This document shows positions 52,213 through 59,257 of a stretch of 59,663 bases of DNA, one piece after another. The DNA is from Bacteroidaceae bacterium (GTDB taxonomy: Bacteria > Bacteroidota > Bacteroidia > Bacteroidales > Bacteroidaceae), in the NCBI GenBank assembly GCA_017448965.1, contig JAFSKK010000055.1:1-59663 (forward strand). Reading direction: 5' to 3'. Position numbers and translations under genes: made by a program. The notes under the pieces were generated by a model. It was not told where the DNA came from. It saw only the letters and a program-made list of their open reading frames with translations, and did not search any database. Position 1 is the first letter of the stretch; each line of letters begins with the position of its first letter.

Positions 52213-52607
52213 ATAGTTCTTGTTTGTTGTTATCTGTCTCATGTTCTTCCGTTTTGGTAAACTTTGTACGCAAAGTTACAAAAAAAGCTTGTAACAAACG
52301 AGGAATTTTGGAGAATTAACGCAATTCGACCGTAAATAAAGGCAATCAGGGGAAAATCGGGGAAGTTCAAAAATCAGGATTACGCAAATTTGGGAGGATT
52401 GGTGAAGAAGTTAGGTTGCCAAATCGTAACCCCGGAAAACAGGTTGGGAAGCGGGTTAAACTTTGTTGATCGGCTACGCAATTCTGGGAAGAACGGCGCA
52501 TCATTCACCGCCCGTTTCAATTGCCTCAAACTGCTATATTTTGCATAGCGATGGATTCCGAAAAAGAATGTAGTTTTGCAGCCGGAATAAAAAAACGTAA
52601 GTGAAGT
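52213..52607. other. Gene-free stretch left of the mobile element
   Basis: Holds the minus-strand -7 box TAACTTTG (52271-52278) for the surface protein and a plus-strand TAGTTTTG box (52571-52578) before the integrase fragment. The rest has no readable gene. The left att site of the element probably lies here, but no convincing matching right att site was found. Confidence 0.5.
52271..52278 (-). promoter_or_regulatory. -7 element of the BspA-like gene
   Basis: TAACTTTG on the minus strand, 59 bp before the ATG at 52212. CAAA (TTTG) lies 16 bp further, three short of the ideal spacing. Confidence 0.5.
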
Positions 52608-53096
52608 ATGAGCAGATCAACTTTCAAGATTTTGTTCTACGCGAACAAAAGCAAGGAGAAACAGGGTATTGTTCCAGTGATGGGACGAGTGACAATCAAC
52701 GGGACCCAAAGCCAGTTCTGTTGCAAGAAAAGTATTCCACTGGATATGTGGGATGTGAAGCGGAATGTGCTGAAAGGCTTCCGTGTTCCCGTTGGTGACC
52801 AGTTTATCACGGTCTATCCGAATCTGAATTGCTCGGTGAAGGACACAAAGAACCAGGACGGCACGGTGAAGGAGGCTGCCACGGCAAAGATGGTGACCGC
52901 CTCGAAGGGCAAGAGCCGTCTGGGCGCGTCGGTAAGTATCAACTTCAGCAAGCAGTTTGCCATGGAGGTTTCTTGGCAGAAGGTTGACGAGACGGGTGCA
53001 GCCATCGAAGAAGAGGACATCACGGATGGCGGCACTACTCCCGGCGGTGGTGGCGACACTGGCGGCGGTGACAACCCCGGAGAACTGGAAGGGTAA
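52608..53096 (+). CDS. Chimeric ORF: tyrosine-recombinase arm domain fused to unrelated C-terminal part
   Basis: 162 residues. Residues 1-50 (RSTFKILFYANKSKEKQGIVPVMGRVTINGTQSQFCCK) are the arm DNA-binding domain that begins Bacteroidales transposon integrases. After LDMWDVKRNVLKG the expected core-binding and catalytic (R-H-R-Y) domains are absent. From about residue 58 (FRVPVGDQFITVYPNLNCSVKD) it becomes a different beta-rich protein with a Gly/Thr/Pro tail (GGTTPGGGGDTGGGDNP), reminiscent of the tails of Bacteroidales HU-like proteins. It is probably a fusion made by deletion. The frame is intact and followed by a strong terminator. Confidence 0.7.
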   Translation: MSRSTFKILFYANKSKEKQGIVPVMGRVTINGTQSQFCCKKSIPLDMWDVKRNVLKGFRVPVGDQFITVYPNLNCSVKDTKNQDGTVKEAATAKMVTASKGKSRLGASVSINFSKQFAMEVSWQKVDETGAAIEEEDITDGGTTPGGGGDTGGGDNPGELEG

Positions 53097-53114
53097 GTCG
53101 AAGCACACGACATC

Positions 53115-53158
53115 AAAATCGGCAAGCAAGTCATTTGGATTTGCTTGCCGATTTTTTT
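53115..53158 (+). terminator. Strong terminator after the chimeric ORF
   Basis: AAATCGGCAAGCAA (53116-53129... ) pairs with TTGCTTGCCGATTT over 14 bp, followed by TTTTTT. Confidence 0.92.
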
Positions 53159-53176
53159 GTAAGATAGACGCGACGG

Positions 53177-53263
53177 ATGAGCGTCACGGGACTGCTTGAA
53201 AACATCTGCCGCCATCACATCGCCATGTATGAAGACGACATCGAACAATGGCGTAAATTGTGA
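53177..53263 (+). CDS. Possible 28-residue ORF, remnant
   Basis: MSVTGLLENICRHHIAMYED then DIEQWRKL and stop. It reads like real protein rather than noise, but has no known homologue to me and no promoter. Probably the end of a gene lost from the element. Confidence 0.25.
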   Translation: MSVTGLLENICRHHIAMYEDDIEQWRKL

Positions 53264-53321
53264 GCGATAAGACCGGGCCAGAAGGCTATGGGAGTGGCAT
53301 TGACGCTGTAAGCGGAATTGG

Positions 53322-53391
53322 TCGAGAAACAATAGTTTCGAGAGCAAGCAAGGTTGTGTTTTCGTAACCCGAAAACTACCTTGCCCGCTCT
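53322..53391 (+). other. Candidate oriT of the mobilizable element
   Basis: Two hairpins upstream of the mob genes: CGAGAAAC/GTTTCG (53323-53341) and a long one at 53341-53391, AGAGC...GCAAGG...GTTTTCG-TAACC-CGAAAAC...CCTTGC...GCTCT. Inverted repeats just before mobA are the usual oriT layout in Bacteroides mobilizable transposons. The nick site cannot be placed. Confidence 0.5.
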
Positions 53392-53452
53392 TTCAGACGG
53401 GAAAAATCCACTCCCGACGGTCGCGGATTTCAGAGTTTGGTTACTGACGTAA

Positions 53453-53704
53453 GATTACACAGACAACAACGTAAGCAATGACAATAATGGTAACAGGGAA
53501 AACAAAGCAAGCCTCTACCGTGACCTTGCAGGGATGGCGAACCGCTCGAACTCTGTTCGCTTGCAAGGCAAGAATCTCAACCAACTGGCAAGGCTCAGCC
53601 ATCAGACCAGCCTCTACCATACAAGCAGGAAGGTGGACGAGGCTTTGGAAAGAGTGCTGGCAATCATCAATGAGTATAAGCAGGGAAAGGAGGGAAACGG
53701 ATGA
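53453..53704 (+). pseudogene. mobA remnant (N-terminus missing)
   Basis: An open frame with no start codon near its 5' end encodes ...LYRDLAGMANRS, then GKNLNQLARLSHQT and VDEALERVLAIINEYKQG. The LAGMAN/NLNQLAR pattern is that of MobA/MobC-type relaxosome accessory proteins. The N-terminal ribbon-helix-helix DNA-binding part (about 60 residues) is gone; an in-frame stop at 53450 closes the frame. Its stop overlaps mobB by 4 bp (ATGA). Confidence 0.7.
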
Positions 53705-54639
53705 TAGCCAAGATTGTGAAGGGTGCATCTTTCCGTGGATGCGTCCAGTATGTGACAGGCAAGGACAATGCGACGGTGCTGGCCTCAGACGGTGTATTAC
53801 TCGGCTCTGTCGGCAATATAGCGGATAGTTTTGAGTACCAGAGAGCGCTTAATCCGAGGTGTTCAAAGCCTGTCGGACATGTTGCTTTGAGTTTCAAACC
53901 GGAGGATAAGGACAAACTGACGGACGGGATGATGACTGAAATAGCACGGGAGTACATGGAACTGATGGGCATCAGGGACACGCAGTTTCTCCTTGTCAGG
54001 CACCATAATACGGCCAATCCGCACAGCCATTTAGTGTATAACCGTGTCGATAATAACGGCAAGATTATCTCGGATAAGTTTGAGCGCAAGCGCCGCGAGA
54101 AGGTCGTCAAGCAGCTGAAAGACAAATACGGGCTGACCTATTCCGACGGTAAGGGACAGACAAGAACGGAGAGGCTATACTACACGGAGCGCACGAAGTT
54201 CGAGATACAGACTGCAGTCAAGACCGCCTTAAAAGGGGCTGGGAATTGGCAGCAGTTTACGGACAGGCTGAAGCAGCAGGGTGTCGAAGTGGAGTTCAAA
54301 CGACGACGGGGAAACGATGATGTAATAGAGGGTATTACCTTCATCAAGGACGGTGTGAGGTTCAAAGGTTCACAGATTGGCAGAAAGTTTACCTATGCCA
54401 AACTGAACGAAAAGCTGTCATGGGATGAGCAGAGGCAGACCACAAATCTTGGGCAGACAAGACAGAATGAGCAACCGATGCATGAGCCTAATTCCGACTG
54501 GCAAGGAACGTCTCGTTCTACATTTGACTTCCCGTCATTGGGACTGTTCGATACAAACAATCCCGTCTATGACCCAGCCGAGGAAGAGTTCCGCCGACGG
54601 ATGCAGCGGAAGAAAAAGAAACGTGGGCCGAGGCTATAA
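53701..54639 (+). CDS. mobB: MobB-type relaxase (mobilization nuclease)
   Basis: 312 residues, full length. MIAKIVKGASFRGCVQYVTGKDNATVLASDGV is the usual start. The relaxase site RHHNTANPHSHLVYNRVDNNG (about 100-120) carries the HxxxNxHxH metal and catalytic set. The C-terminal part is basic (MQRKKKKRGPRL). It nicks oriT and leads DNA into the recipient using conjugation machinery from another element. Intact here although integrase and mobA are broken, so mobilisation in trans remains possible in principle. Confidence 0.94.
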   Translation: MIAKIVKGASFRGCVQYVTGKDNATVLASDGVLLGSVGNIADSFEYQRALNPRCSKPVGHVALSFKPEDKDKLTDGMMTEIAREYMELMGIRDTQFLLVRHHNTANPHSHLVYNRVDNNGKIISDKFERKRREKVVKQLKDKYGLTYSDGKGQTRTERLYYTERTKFEIQTAVKTALKGAGNWQQFTDRLKQQGVEVEFKRRRGNDDVIEGITFIKDGVRFKGSQIGRKFTYAKLNEKLSWDEQRQTTNLGQTRQNEQPMHEPNSDWQGTSRSTFDFPSLGLFDTNNPVYDPAEEEFRRRMQRKKKKRGPRL

Positions 54640-54688
54640 GCGAAACAAATAACAAGAGTATTCATAACAAACAAAAAGCAAAGAAAAC

Positions 54689-55414
54689 ATGAAAGAAGAA
54701 GTGATAGAAAGCATCTTCGGTTGCCTGGAGCGCATCGAGGAGAAGTTGGACAAGCAGCCCGTTCAGACAGAGCAGGGCAAGAGTGAGGACAACGAGAATC
54801 TGGCAGAGGCAATAATGCCTTTGGTTGATTCCATGAATCGGACAAATCGTAATCTTTGCGTCCTTCGGGATGCATTGAAAATTGTCTCAGAACGTCAAAA
54901 GGAGGGCAGAAAAGAACTGTTGAAAACCATCGGCAGTAAATTGGAGGTACTATCAGCCAAAGGTGACAAGGATACGGCAGAAGAAATCCGAGCCTTGCGC
55001 CAGTATGTCAGTGAACAGGCAGGTAAGCCCCAGCACAAGAAAGTCACCCACGACCTGACGACTAAAACGTGGTGGTTAGTGGGTATCGGCACTGTCCTTT
55101 TCTTCTGTATGACCCTGCTGATAACCAAGATTTACGACCAGTCAAAAGAGATAGAGGAACTGCAATTAGCGGGCTGGAAGTATCGGGCGTTACGTGCTAC
55201 ACTGCCTGCCAACAACGCCAATGTAATATGGTTGGAGCGTAATGTCTGGGCAGGCAACAAGGACGGCATCCGTCATTGTCAGCAGTTCGTCATCAACTTC
55301 GAGGACTCTGTCCGTCACCGCTACCAAATGGAACAGGAAGCGGCCACGCGTGACAGCATAGGACGGCTGATGATACAGCAATCGAAGGATATTAGAAAGA
55401 ATCTGAAACAGTGA
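54689..55414 (+). CDS. MobC-like accessory protein with membrane helix
   Basis: 241 residues. Coiled-coil N-terminal half (EEVIESIFGCLERIEEKLDKQPVQTEQG; VLRDALKIVSERQKEGRKELLKTIGSKLEVL), one membrane helix (WWLVGIGTVLFFCMTLLITKI, about 130-150), then a helical tail. This is the protein commonly encoded after mobB in Bacteroidales mobilizable elements. It may link the relaxosome to the membrane. 49 bp after mobB. Confidence 0.8.
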   Translation: MKEEVIESIFGCLERIEEKLDKQPVQTEQGKSEDNENLAEAIMPLVDSMNRTNRNLCVLRDALKIVSERQKEGRKELLKTIGSKLEVLSAKGDKDTAEEIRALRQYVSEQAGKPQHKKVTHDLTTKTWWLVGIGTVLFFCMTLLITKIYDQSKEIEELQLAGWKYRALRATLPANNANVIWLERNVWAGNKDGIRHCQQFVINFEDSVRHRYQMEQEAATRDSIGRLMIQQSKDIRKNLKQ

Positions 55415-55431
55415 TTTTTCAGGGGAAAAGG

Positions 55432-55464
55432 ATGAGTCAAGCCTAATTAAAAGACTTGGCTCAT
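55432..55464 (+). terminator. Terminator-like stem at the end of the mobile element
   Basis: ATGAGTCAAG (55432-55441) pairs with CTTGGCTCAT (55455-55464), one G-T pair, 13-nt loop. T content after it is modest (TCTACCCTT). Confidence 0.6.
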
Positions 55465-55485
55465 TCTACCCTTACCCTTTCCCTT

Positions 55486-55555
55486 TCATCTTCTGGATTC
55501 CACTGCATGAACCACTTCTTCTGGTCCTCGTAGGGCATGTTGAAGTAACGGGACT
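55486..55555 (-). pseudogene. 3' fragment of an aldo/keto reductase gene
   Basis: On the minus strand right after the SDR stop, ESRYFNMPYEDQKKWFMQWNPED can be read, the C-terminal end of the aldo/keto reductase at 59258. A 53-bp stretch (55495-55547) is identical at DNA level to 59268-59320. The rest of the gene is absent. Clear recombination scar. Confidence 0.88.
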
Positions 55556-56404
55556 CTATCCCTGCAACTTGAACATCCCCGTGCGGAGGGAGGCGATGAC
55601 ACCGCCGTCAATGAGCAGGTCGGTGCCGTTGATGAAGGTGGCGTGCTCGCCCAGGAGGAATGCGGCGGCATCGGCAATCTCGTCGCTCGAAGCCACACGG
55701 CGGGCTGCGGAGGCATCAATCATGGCCTGATAGCCCGCGCCGTTGGCATTGAACTCGTCGTAGGCCAGGGGCGTGACGATGATACCCGGCGAAATGGTGT
55801 TGATACGGGCACGACGCTCGCGCCACGTGGTGGCCGCTGCCCGCTGGGCCTGCAGGTGGTTTACGCGCTTGGCAATCATGTAGGCCAGGCCGCTGTTCTG
55901 CATGGCCACGTTCTTGACAATGGGAAGTTCGGTAAGTCGTTCGGTGGCGGCGTTCACAATCTGCAGTTCATCCTCGTTGGGAATGGGATACATATAAGCG
56001 GCCTGACTGCTGATGATGAGTCCTGCGCCACCCTCGGCCATCACCCGTCCGAAGGCATCCACGGCATAGCCCGTGCCCACCATGTCGAGATTGACGATAT
56101 GCTCCGGCGCGGCCTGATTGGGCGAGGCGCCTGCCGTGTCGATGAAGTACATTACGGGGCCGAGACTTGCAGCCTTCTTGGCAAAGGCCTCGATGCTATC
56201 CTTTTCCAGAGCGTTCACCACCTGCGTCTCTACGTCATAACCGCTGCGGCGGAAATCGTCGCCCACGCGCTCCAGCGCCTTCTCGCTGATGTCGCCCAGC
56301 AAAATCTTCTTGCCTGCCGCAATGCGTCGCACGATGGCCGTTCCCATACTACCGGCACCCAGCAGTGCCACTACCTGTTTCTTCTCGTTTCTGTCGAAAA
56401 TCAT
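55556..56404 (-). CDS. Short-chain dehydrogenase/reductase
   Basis: 282 residues. Cofactor motif VALLGAGSMGTAIVRRIAAG (GxxGxG variant), active-site YMIAK (about 179-183) preceded by SSQAAY/NSGLA, and C-terminal INGTDLLIDGGV. An uncommon SDR clade in which the N-terminal motif reads GAGSMG, more like 3-hydroxyacyl or 6-phosphogluconate enzymes. Substrate unknown. It is the last gene of the minus-strand reductase cluster but has its own -7 box. Confidence 0.9.
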   Translation of the reverse strand: MIFDRNEKKQVVALLGAGSMGTAIVRRIAAGKKILLGDISEKALERVGDDFRRSGYDVETQVVNALEKDSIEAFAKKAASLGPVMYFIDTAGASPNQAAPEHIVNLDMVGTGYAVDAFGRVMAEGGAGLIISSQAAYMYPIPNEDELQIVNAATERLTELPIVKNVAMQNSGLAYMIAKRVNHLQAQRAAATTWRERRARINTISPGIIVTPLAYDEFNANGAGYQAMIDASAARRVASSDEIADAAAFLLGEHATFINGTDLLIDGGVIASLRTGMFKLQG

Positions 56405-56448
56405 AGTCTTGTTCTCCTATATTTTTTAATGTTATTATTTCGATGGTG

Positions 56449-56456
56449 CAAAGGTA
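56449..56456 (-). promoter_or_regulatory. -7 element TACCTTTG of the SDR gene
   Basis: Minus strand, 45 bp before the SDR ATG. No -33 match at 19 bp. Confidence 0.5.
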
Positions 56457-56525
56457 CGACAAAAACGGCAACCTGTTGTTACACAAATTGCCGTAGAACT
56501 TTCACAAAAGGAAGAAAGTGCAGAT

Positions 56526-57032
56526 TTATTCCGTCCGAATCCACTTCCCATTGCGTTTCACCAGCCGCATAGTTCCGTTGAGCGTCCATGTGCCGTAACT
56601 GCCCCAGATGGTGGCCGTGATAACCGATGTGAACGACACACTGACGCTACCGTCGGCATTGAGCGACACCTTTACGTTTCGTTTCTCAATCTTGTGGTAT
56701 TTCATCGAGCCGCTTGCCACCTCTTCCAGCCACTCGCGCTTAGTCTGCGTCATGCCCGTAATGTGGCGAAGAATGATGCCGTCGCCCATTATCGCACCGA
56801 GGCGAATGGTGTCAGCAGCCACCATTGCATCGTTCCATTCGTCCAGAAACTGCTCAATCTCCTGTCTTAACTGCTCCATATCCGCTTTCTCTTCGCTGAA
56901 AGTAATGCTTTCTATCTCGCTGACGGCATACTGTCGCTGTGTTCCATCCTTCATCCAAACCTGCATGGTCTGAGCCTCACAGGCTGAGACCAGCAGGGGA
57001 AAGAGTATTGTAGATAGTAGTTTGGTCATCAT
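56526..57032 (-). CDS. NTF2/SnoaL-like lipoprotein
   Basis: 168 residues. MMTKLLSTILFPLLVSACEAQ has lipobox LVSAC. Residues about 55-165 (EQLRQEIEQFLDEWNDAMVAADTIRLGAIMGDGIILRHITGMTQTKREWLEEVASGSMKYHKIEK ... NGKWIRTE) match the NTF2-like DUF4440/SnoaL fold with the final 'NGKWI' strand. Such folds bind small molecules or act as isomerases. Start overlaps the AKR stop by 4 bp (ATGA). Confidence 0.82.
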   Translation of the reverse strand: MMTKLLSTILFPLLVSACEAQTMQVWMKDGTQRQYAVSEIESITFSEEKADMEQLRQEIEQFLDEWNDAMVAADTIRLGAIMGDGIILRHITGMTQTKREWLEEVASGSMKYHKIEKRNVKVSLNADGSVSVSFTSVITATIWGSYGTWTLNGTMRLVKRNGKWIRTE

Positions 57033-57880
57033 TCGTGAATCTTCATCGTGCCTATCCAGCGGGTGTTCTCTGGGTCTTGGTCATCATAGGCGGCACTGTG
57101 ACCCATGTCGAGGGCCGATATGCGGGTCATCTCGGCGGCATTCAGCGAGAAGTCGAACACGCTGATGTTCTCCACCATGCGCTCCCTATGGACTGTCTTT
57201 GGGATGACCACCACACCACGTTGGATGTGCCAGCGCAGGATGACCTGTCCCACCGTCTTGCCGTGAGCCTTGGCAATCTCCGTCAGCACCGGGTTGCGGA
57301 AGATGTCGTTGTGACCCTCGGCAAACGGTGCCCATGCCTCATGCTGTATGCCCTCCTTCTTCATAAACGCATTGGCCGACTCCTGTACGAAGAACGGATG
57401 CGTCTCAATCTGGTTTACCGCCGGGCGAATCTCGTTATGTAGGGCGAGGTCGAGCAGACGGTCGTTTGAGAAACTCGTCACGCCGATGGCACGGATGCGC
57501 CCCTCTTTGTATAGCCGTTCCATAGCCCGCCAGGCGGCATAGTAGTTACCGTATGGCTTGTGAATGAGCCACAGGTCAAGGTAGTCGAGTCCCAGTTTCG
57601 CCATCGACGTGTCGAAAGCCCTGAGGGTATCGTCGTACTCGTGATCCTGCACCCACAACTTTGTGGTCACAAACAGTTCCTCACGCTTCACGCCGCTCGC
57701 TTTGACGGCCTGTCCCACGGCTTCCTCATTCATGTACGATGCCGCCGTGTCGATGCTGCGGTAGCCCACCTCGATAGCCGTCTCCACTGCCTGCTGGCAC
57801 TCCTTCTGGTCGTTCACCTGGAAAACGCCGAAGCCAATCATCGGCATCTTCACTCCGTTGTTCAGTGTTACATGTTCCAT
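57029..57880 (-). CDS. Aldo/keto reductase
   Basis: 283 residues, full AKR length. GVKMPMIGFGVFQV start; catalytic tetrad residues visible in RSIDTAASYMNEEAVG (Asp, Tyr), TTKLW (Lys) and LIHKPYG (His). NADPH loop VVVIPKTVHRERMVENI. Resembles 2,5-diketo-D-gluconate reductase-type AKRs. One of two AKRs in this cluster; only about 30 percent alike by eye to the edge copy. Confidence 0.93.
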   Translation of the reverse strand: MEHVTLNNGVKMPMIGFGVFQVNDQKECQQAVETAIEVGYRSIDTAASYMNEEAVGQAVKASGVKREELFVTTKLWVQDHEYDDTLRAFDTSMAKLGLDYLDLWLIHKPYGNYYAAWRAMERLYKEGRIRAIGVTSFSNDRLLDLALHNEIRPAVNQIETHPFFVQESANAFMKKEGIQHEAWAPFAEGHNDIFRNPVLTEIAKAHGKTVGQVILRWHIQRGVVVIPKTVHRERMVENISVFDFSLNAAEMTRISALDMGHSAAYDDQDPENTRWIGTMKIHE

Positions 57881-57886
57881 ATTGAT

Positions 57887-58426
57887 TTATTCCGTTTTTG
57901 GTTCCACTCTCTTGATAAACTTCGCGGGATTGCCGCCGACGATGGTGTTCGGTGCCACGTCCTTGGTCACTACGGCACTGGCGGCCACGACGGCGTTCTC
58001 ACCGATGGTCACGCCGGGCAGAATCGTTGCTCCGGCACCTATCCAGGCGTTGCGGCAGATGTGGACGGGCTTGCATACGAGCAACTGATGGTCGTGCAGG
58101 TCGTGGTTGTTCGAGATGAGTTGCACATTAGCGGCAATCATCGCTCCGTCATCGATGGTGATACCACCCCTTGACATCATCAGACAGCCGCCCATCACGA
58201 GCACACCCTTGCCAATCGTCACCTCGCTGGCACACACCAGATTCAGCGGTGGCAACACACGGCTCCCTTCGCCTATCTTACCCTTGAAGAGTTCCTGCAC
58301 CAGATTGTCATACTCCTCCGTGTAGGGCATCGTATGATTGATGCCAAACACCAACTTTACGTCGCGCAGTCCGCGCTCAAACTCCTCCGGTCCCGACTTT
58401 CTCGGGTCAACTACAAATCCTTCCAT
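57887..58426 (-). CDS. Left-handed beta-helix (hexapeptide) acyltransferase
   Basis: 179 residues. Repeats of [LIV]-G-x4: VTIGKGVLVMGGCLMMSRGGITIDDGAMIAANVQLISNNHDLHDH, then IGAGATILPGVTIGENAVVAASAVVTKDVAPNTIVGGNPAKFIKRV. The His in NNHDLHD is the acetyltransferase catalytic His. This is the maltose/galactoside O-acetyltransferase-like (LacA/Maa) group; substrate unknown. Six bp from the AKR. Confidence 0.92.
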   Translation of the reverse strand: MEGFVVDPRKSGPEEFERGLRDVKLVFGINHTMPYTEEYDNLVQELFKGKIGEGSRVLPPLNLVCASEVTIGKGVLVMGGCLMMSRGGITIDDGAMIAANVQLISNNHDLHDHQLLVCKPVHICRNAWIGAGATILPGVTIGENAVVAASAVVTKDVAPNTIVGGNPAKFIKRVEPKTE

Positions 58427-58441
58427 ATTCTGTTTCCTAAT

Positions 58442-59230
58442 TTATTTGTTGATATACTTCTTCCCGTCCTGAATATAGATGCCGCTCTGGCTGGTAACAG
58501 GCTGCCCATTCAGAGCGTAGCGTCTGGTGCTGCGGGACTGACGGACTTGTGCCGACTGGATGGCGGTAGATTGCTTGTCAACGCCCAGACGTTTCAGCCA
58601 GTTTCCGACGGTGGTCTTCGACTCGGCATCGCGGACGCTGGCACCGCTGATGCCGAGGGCTTCAAGGATGGTGGCATTGGGGAAATACTCCTTCAGGAGC
58701 GAGGTGTAACTGCTGACACCGCTGCCTCCGTGGGTGCCGAATGGTATCAGCCGTTTGTCCTTCAACTCCGGGTGGGCTTCGAGGAATGTGCGGATGATCA
58801 TCGGCGGACGCGCCCACCAGATGGGGCCTCCGATGAATACCGTCTCATAGTCGGCAAGGTTGGTGACATCGTTCTTGTAGGCCGGACGAAGATTCTGCGG
58901 CACCTCCACGTCGTTCACATAGGCGATGCACTCGCTATAGGCTTCGGGATAGGCCACTTCCGGCACAATCTCGAACACATCGACATCGGCCTGTTCCCTA
59001 ATGTAGTCCACCATGATGGCCGTGTTGCCGCGCTCCACATAGCCCACCTGCCAGTTCTCGCCAGCCCGCGAGAAATACACCACAAGCATTTTCCCATTTG
59101 CCGCGCCTGAGCCGTTGCCGTTCTGCTGGGTGGCTCCCGTCGTGCCGTCCACCTCTGGGTCGCTGCTGCCACAGGCCAGTGCCACGATGACACAGCCCAG
59201 TGCGAGCATGAGTGTTGTCAGTTTTCTCAT
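58442..59230 (-). CDS. Exported flavodoxin-like lipoprotein with C-terminal sorting-like tail
   Basis: 262 residues from ATG 59230 (MRKLTTLMLALGCVIVALACGSSDPEVD; lipobox VALAC, then a Gly/Asn/Ser tether). Flavodoxin_4-like domain about 45-205: KMLVVYFSRAGENWQVGYVERGNTAIMVDYI binds the FMN phosphate, and FIGGPIWWARPPMIIRTFLE is the flavin loop. After that, residues 230-262 (RRYALNGQPVTSQSGIYIQDGKKYINK) are the short tail found on Prevotella exported proteins. A lipid anchor and a C-terminal tail together are odd. Likely electron carrier or quinone/redox protein in the envelope, working with the reductases around it. Confidence 0.87.
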   Translation of the reverse strand: MRKLTTLMLALGCVIVALACGSSDPEVDGTTGATQQNGNGSGAANGKMLVVYFSRAGENWQVGYVERGNTAIMVDYIREQADVDVFEIVPEVAYPEAYSECIAYVNDVEVPQNLRPAYKNDVTNLADYETVFIGGPIWWARPPMIIRTFLEAHPELKDKRLIPFGTHGGSGVSSYTSLLKEYFPNATILEALGISGASVRDAESKTTVGNWLKRLGVDKQSTAIQSAQVRQSRSTRRYALNGQPVTSQSGIYIQDGKKYINK

Positions 59231-59257
59231 CGTCGTATCTCGTTTATCTTGCAATGA

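Noticed and set aside
52340-52360. TCAGGGGAAAA shared with 55419-55430 as an att pair
   Set aside because: Only 11 bp, A/G-rich, also present at about 50893-50906 inside another gene; too weak to call att sites.
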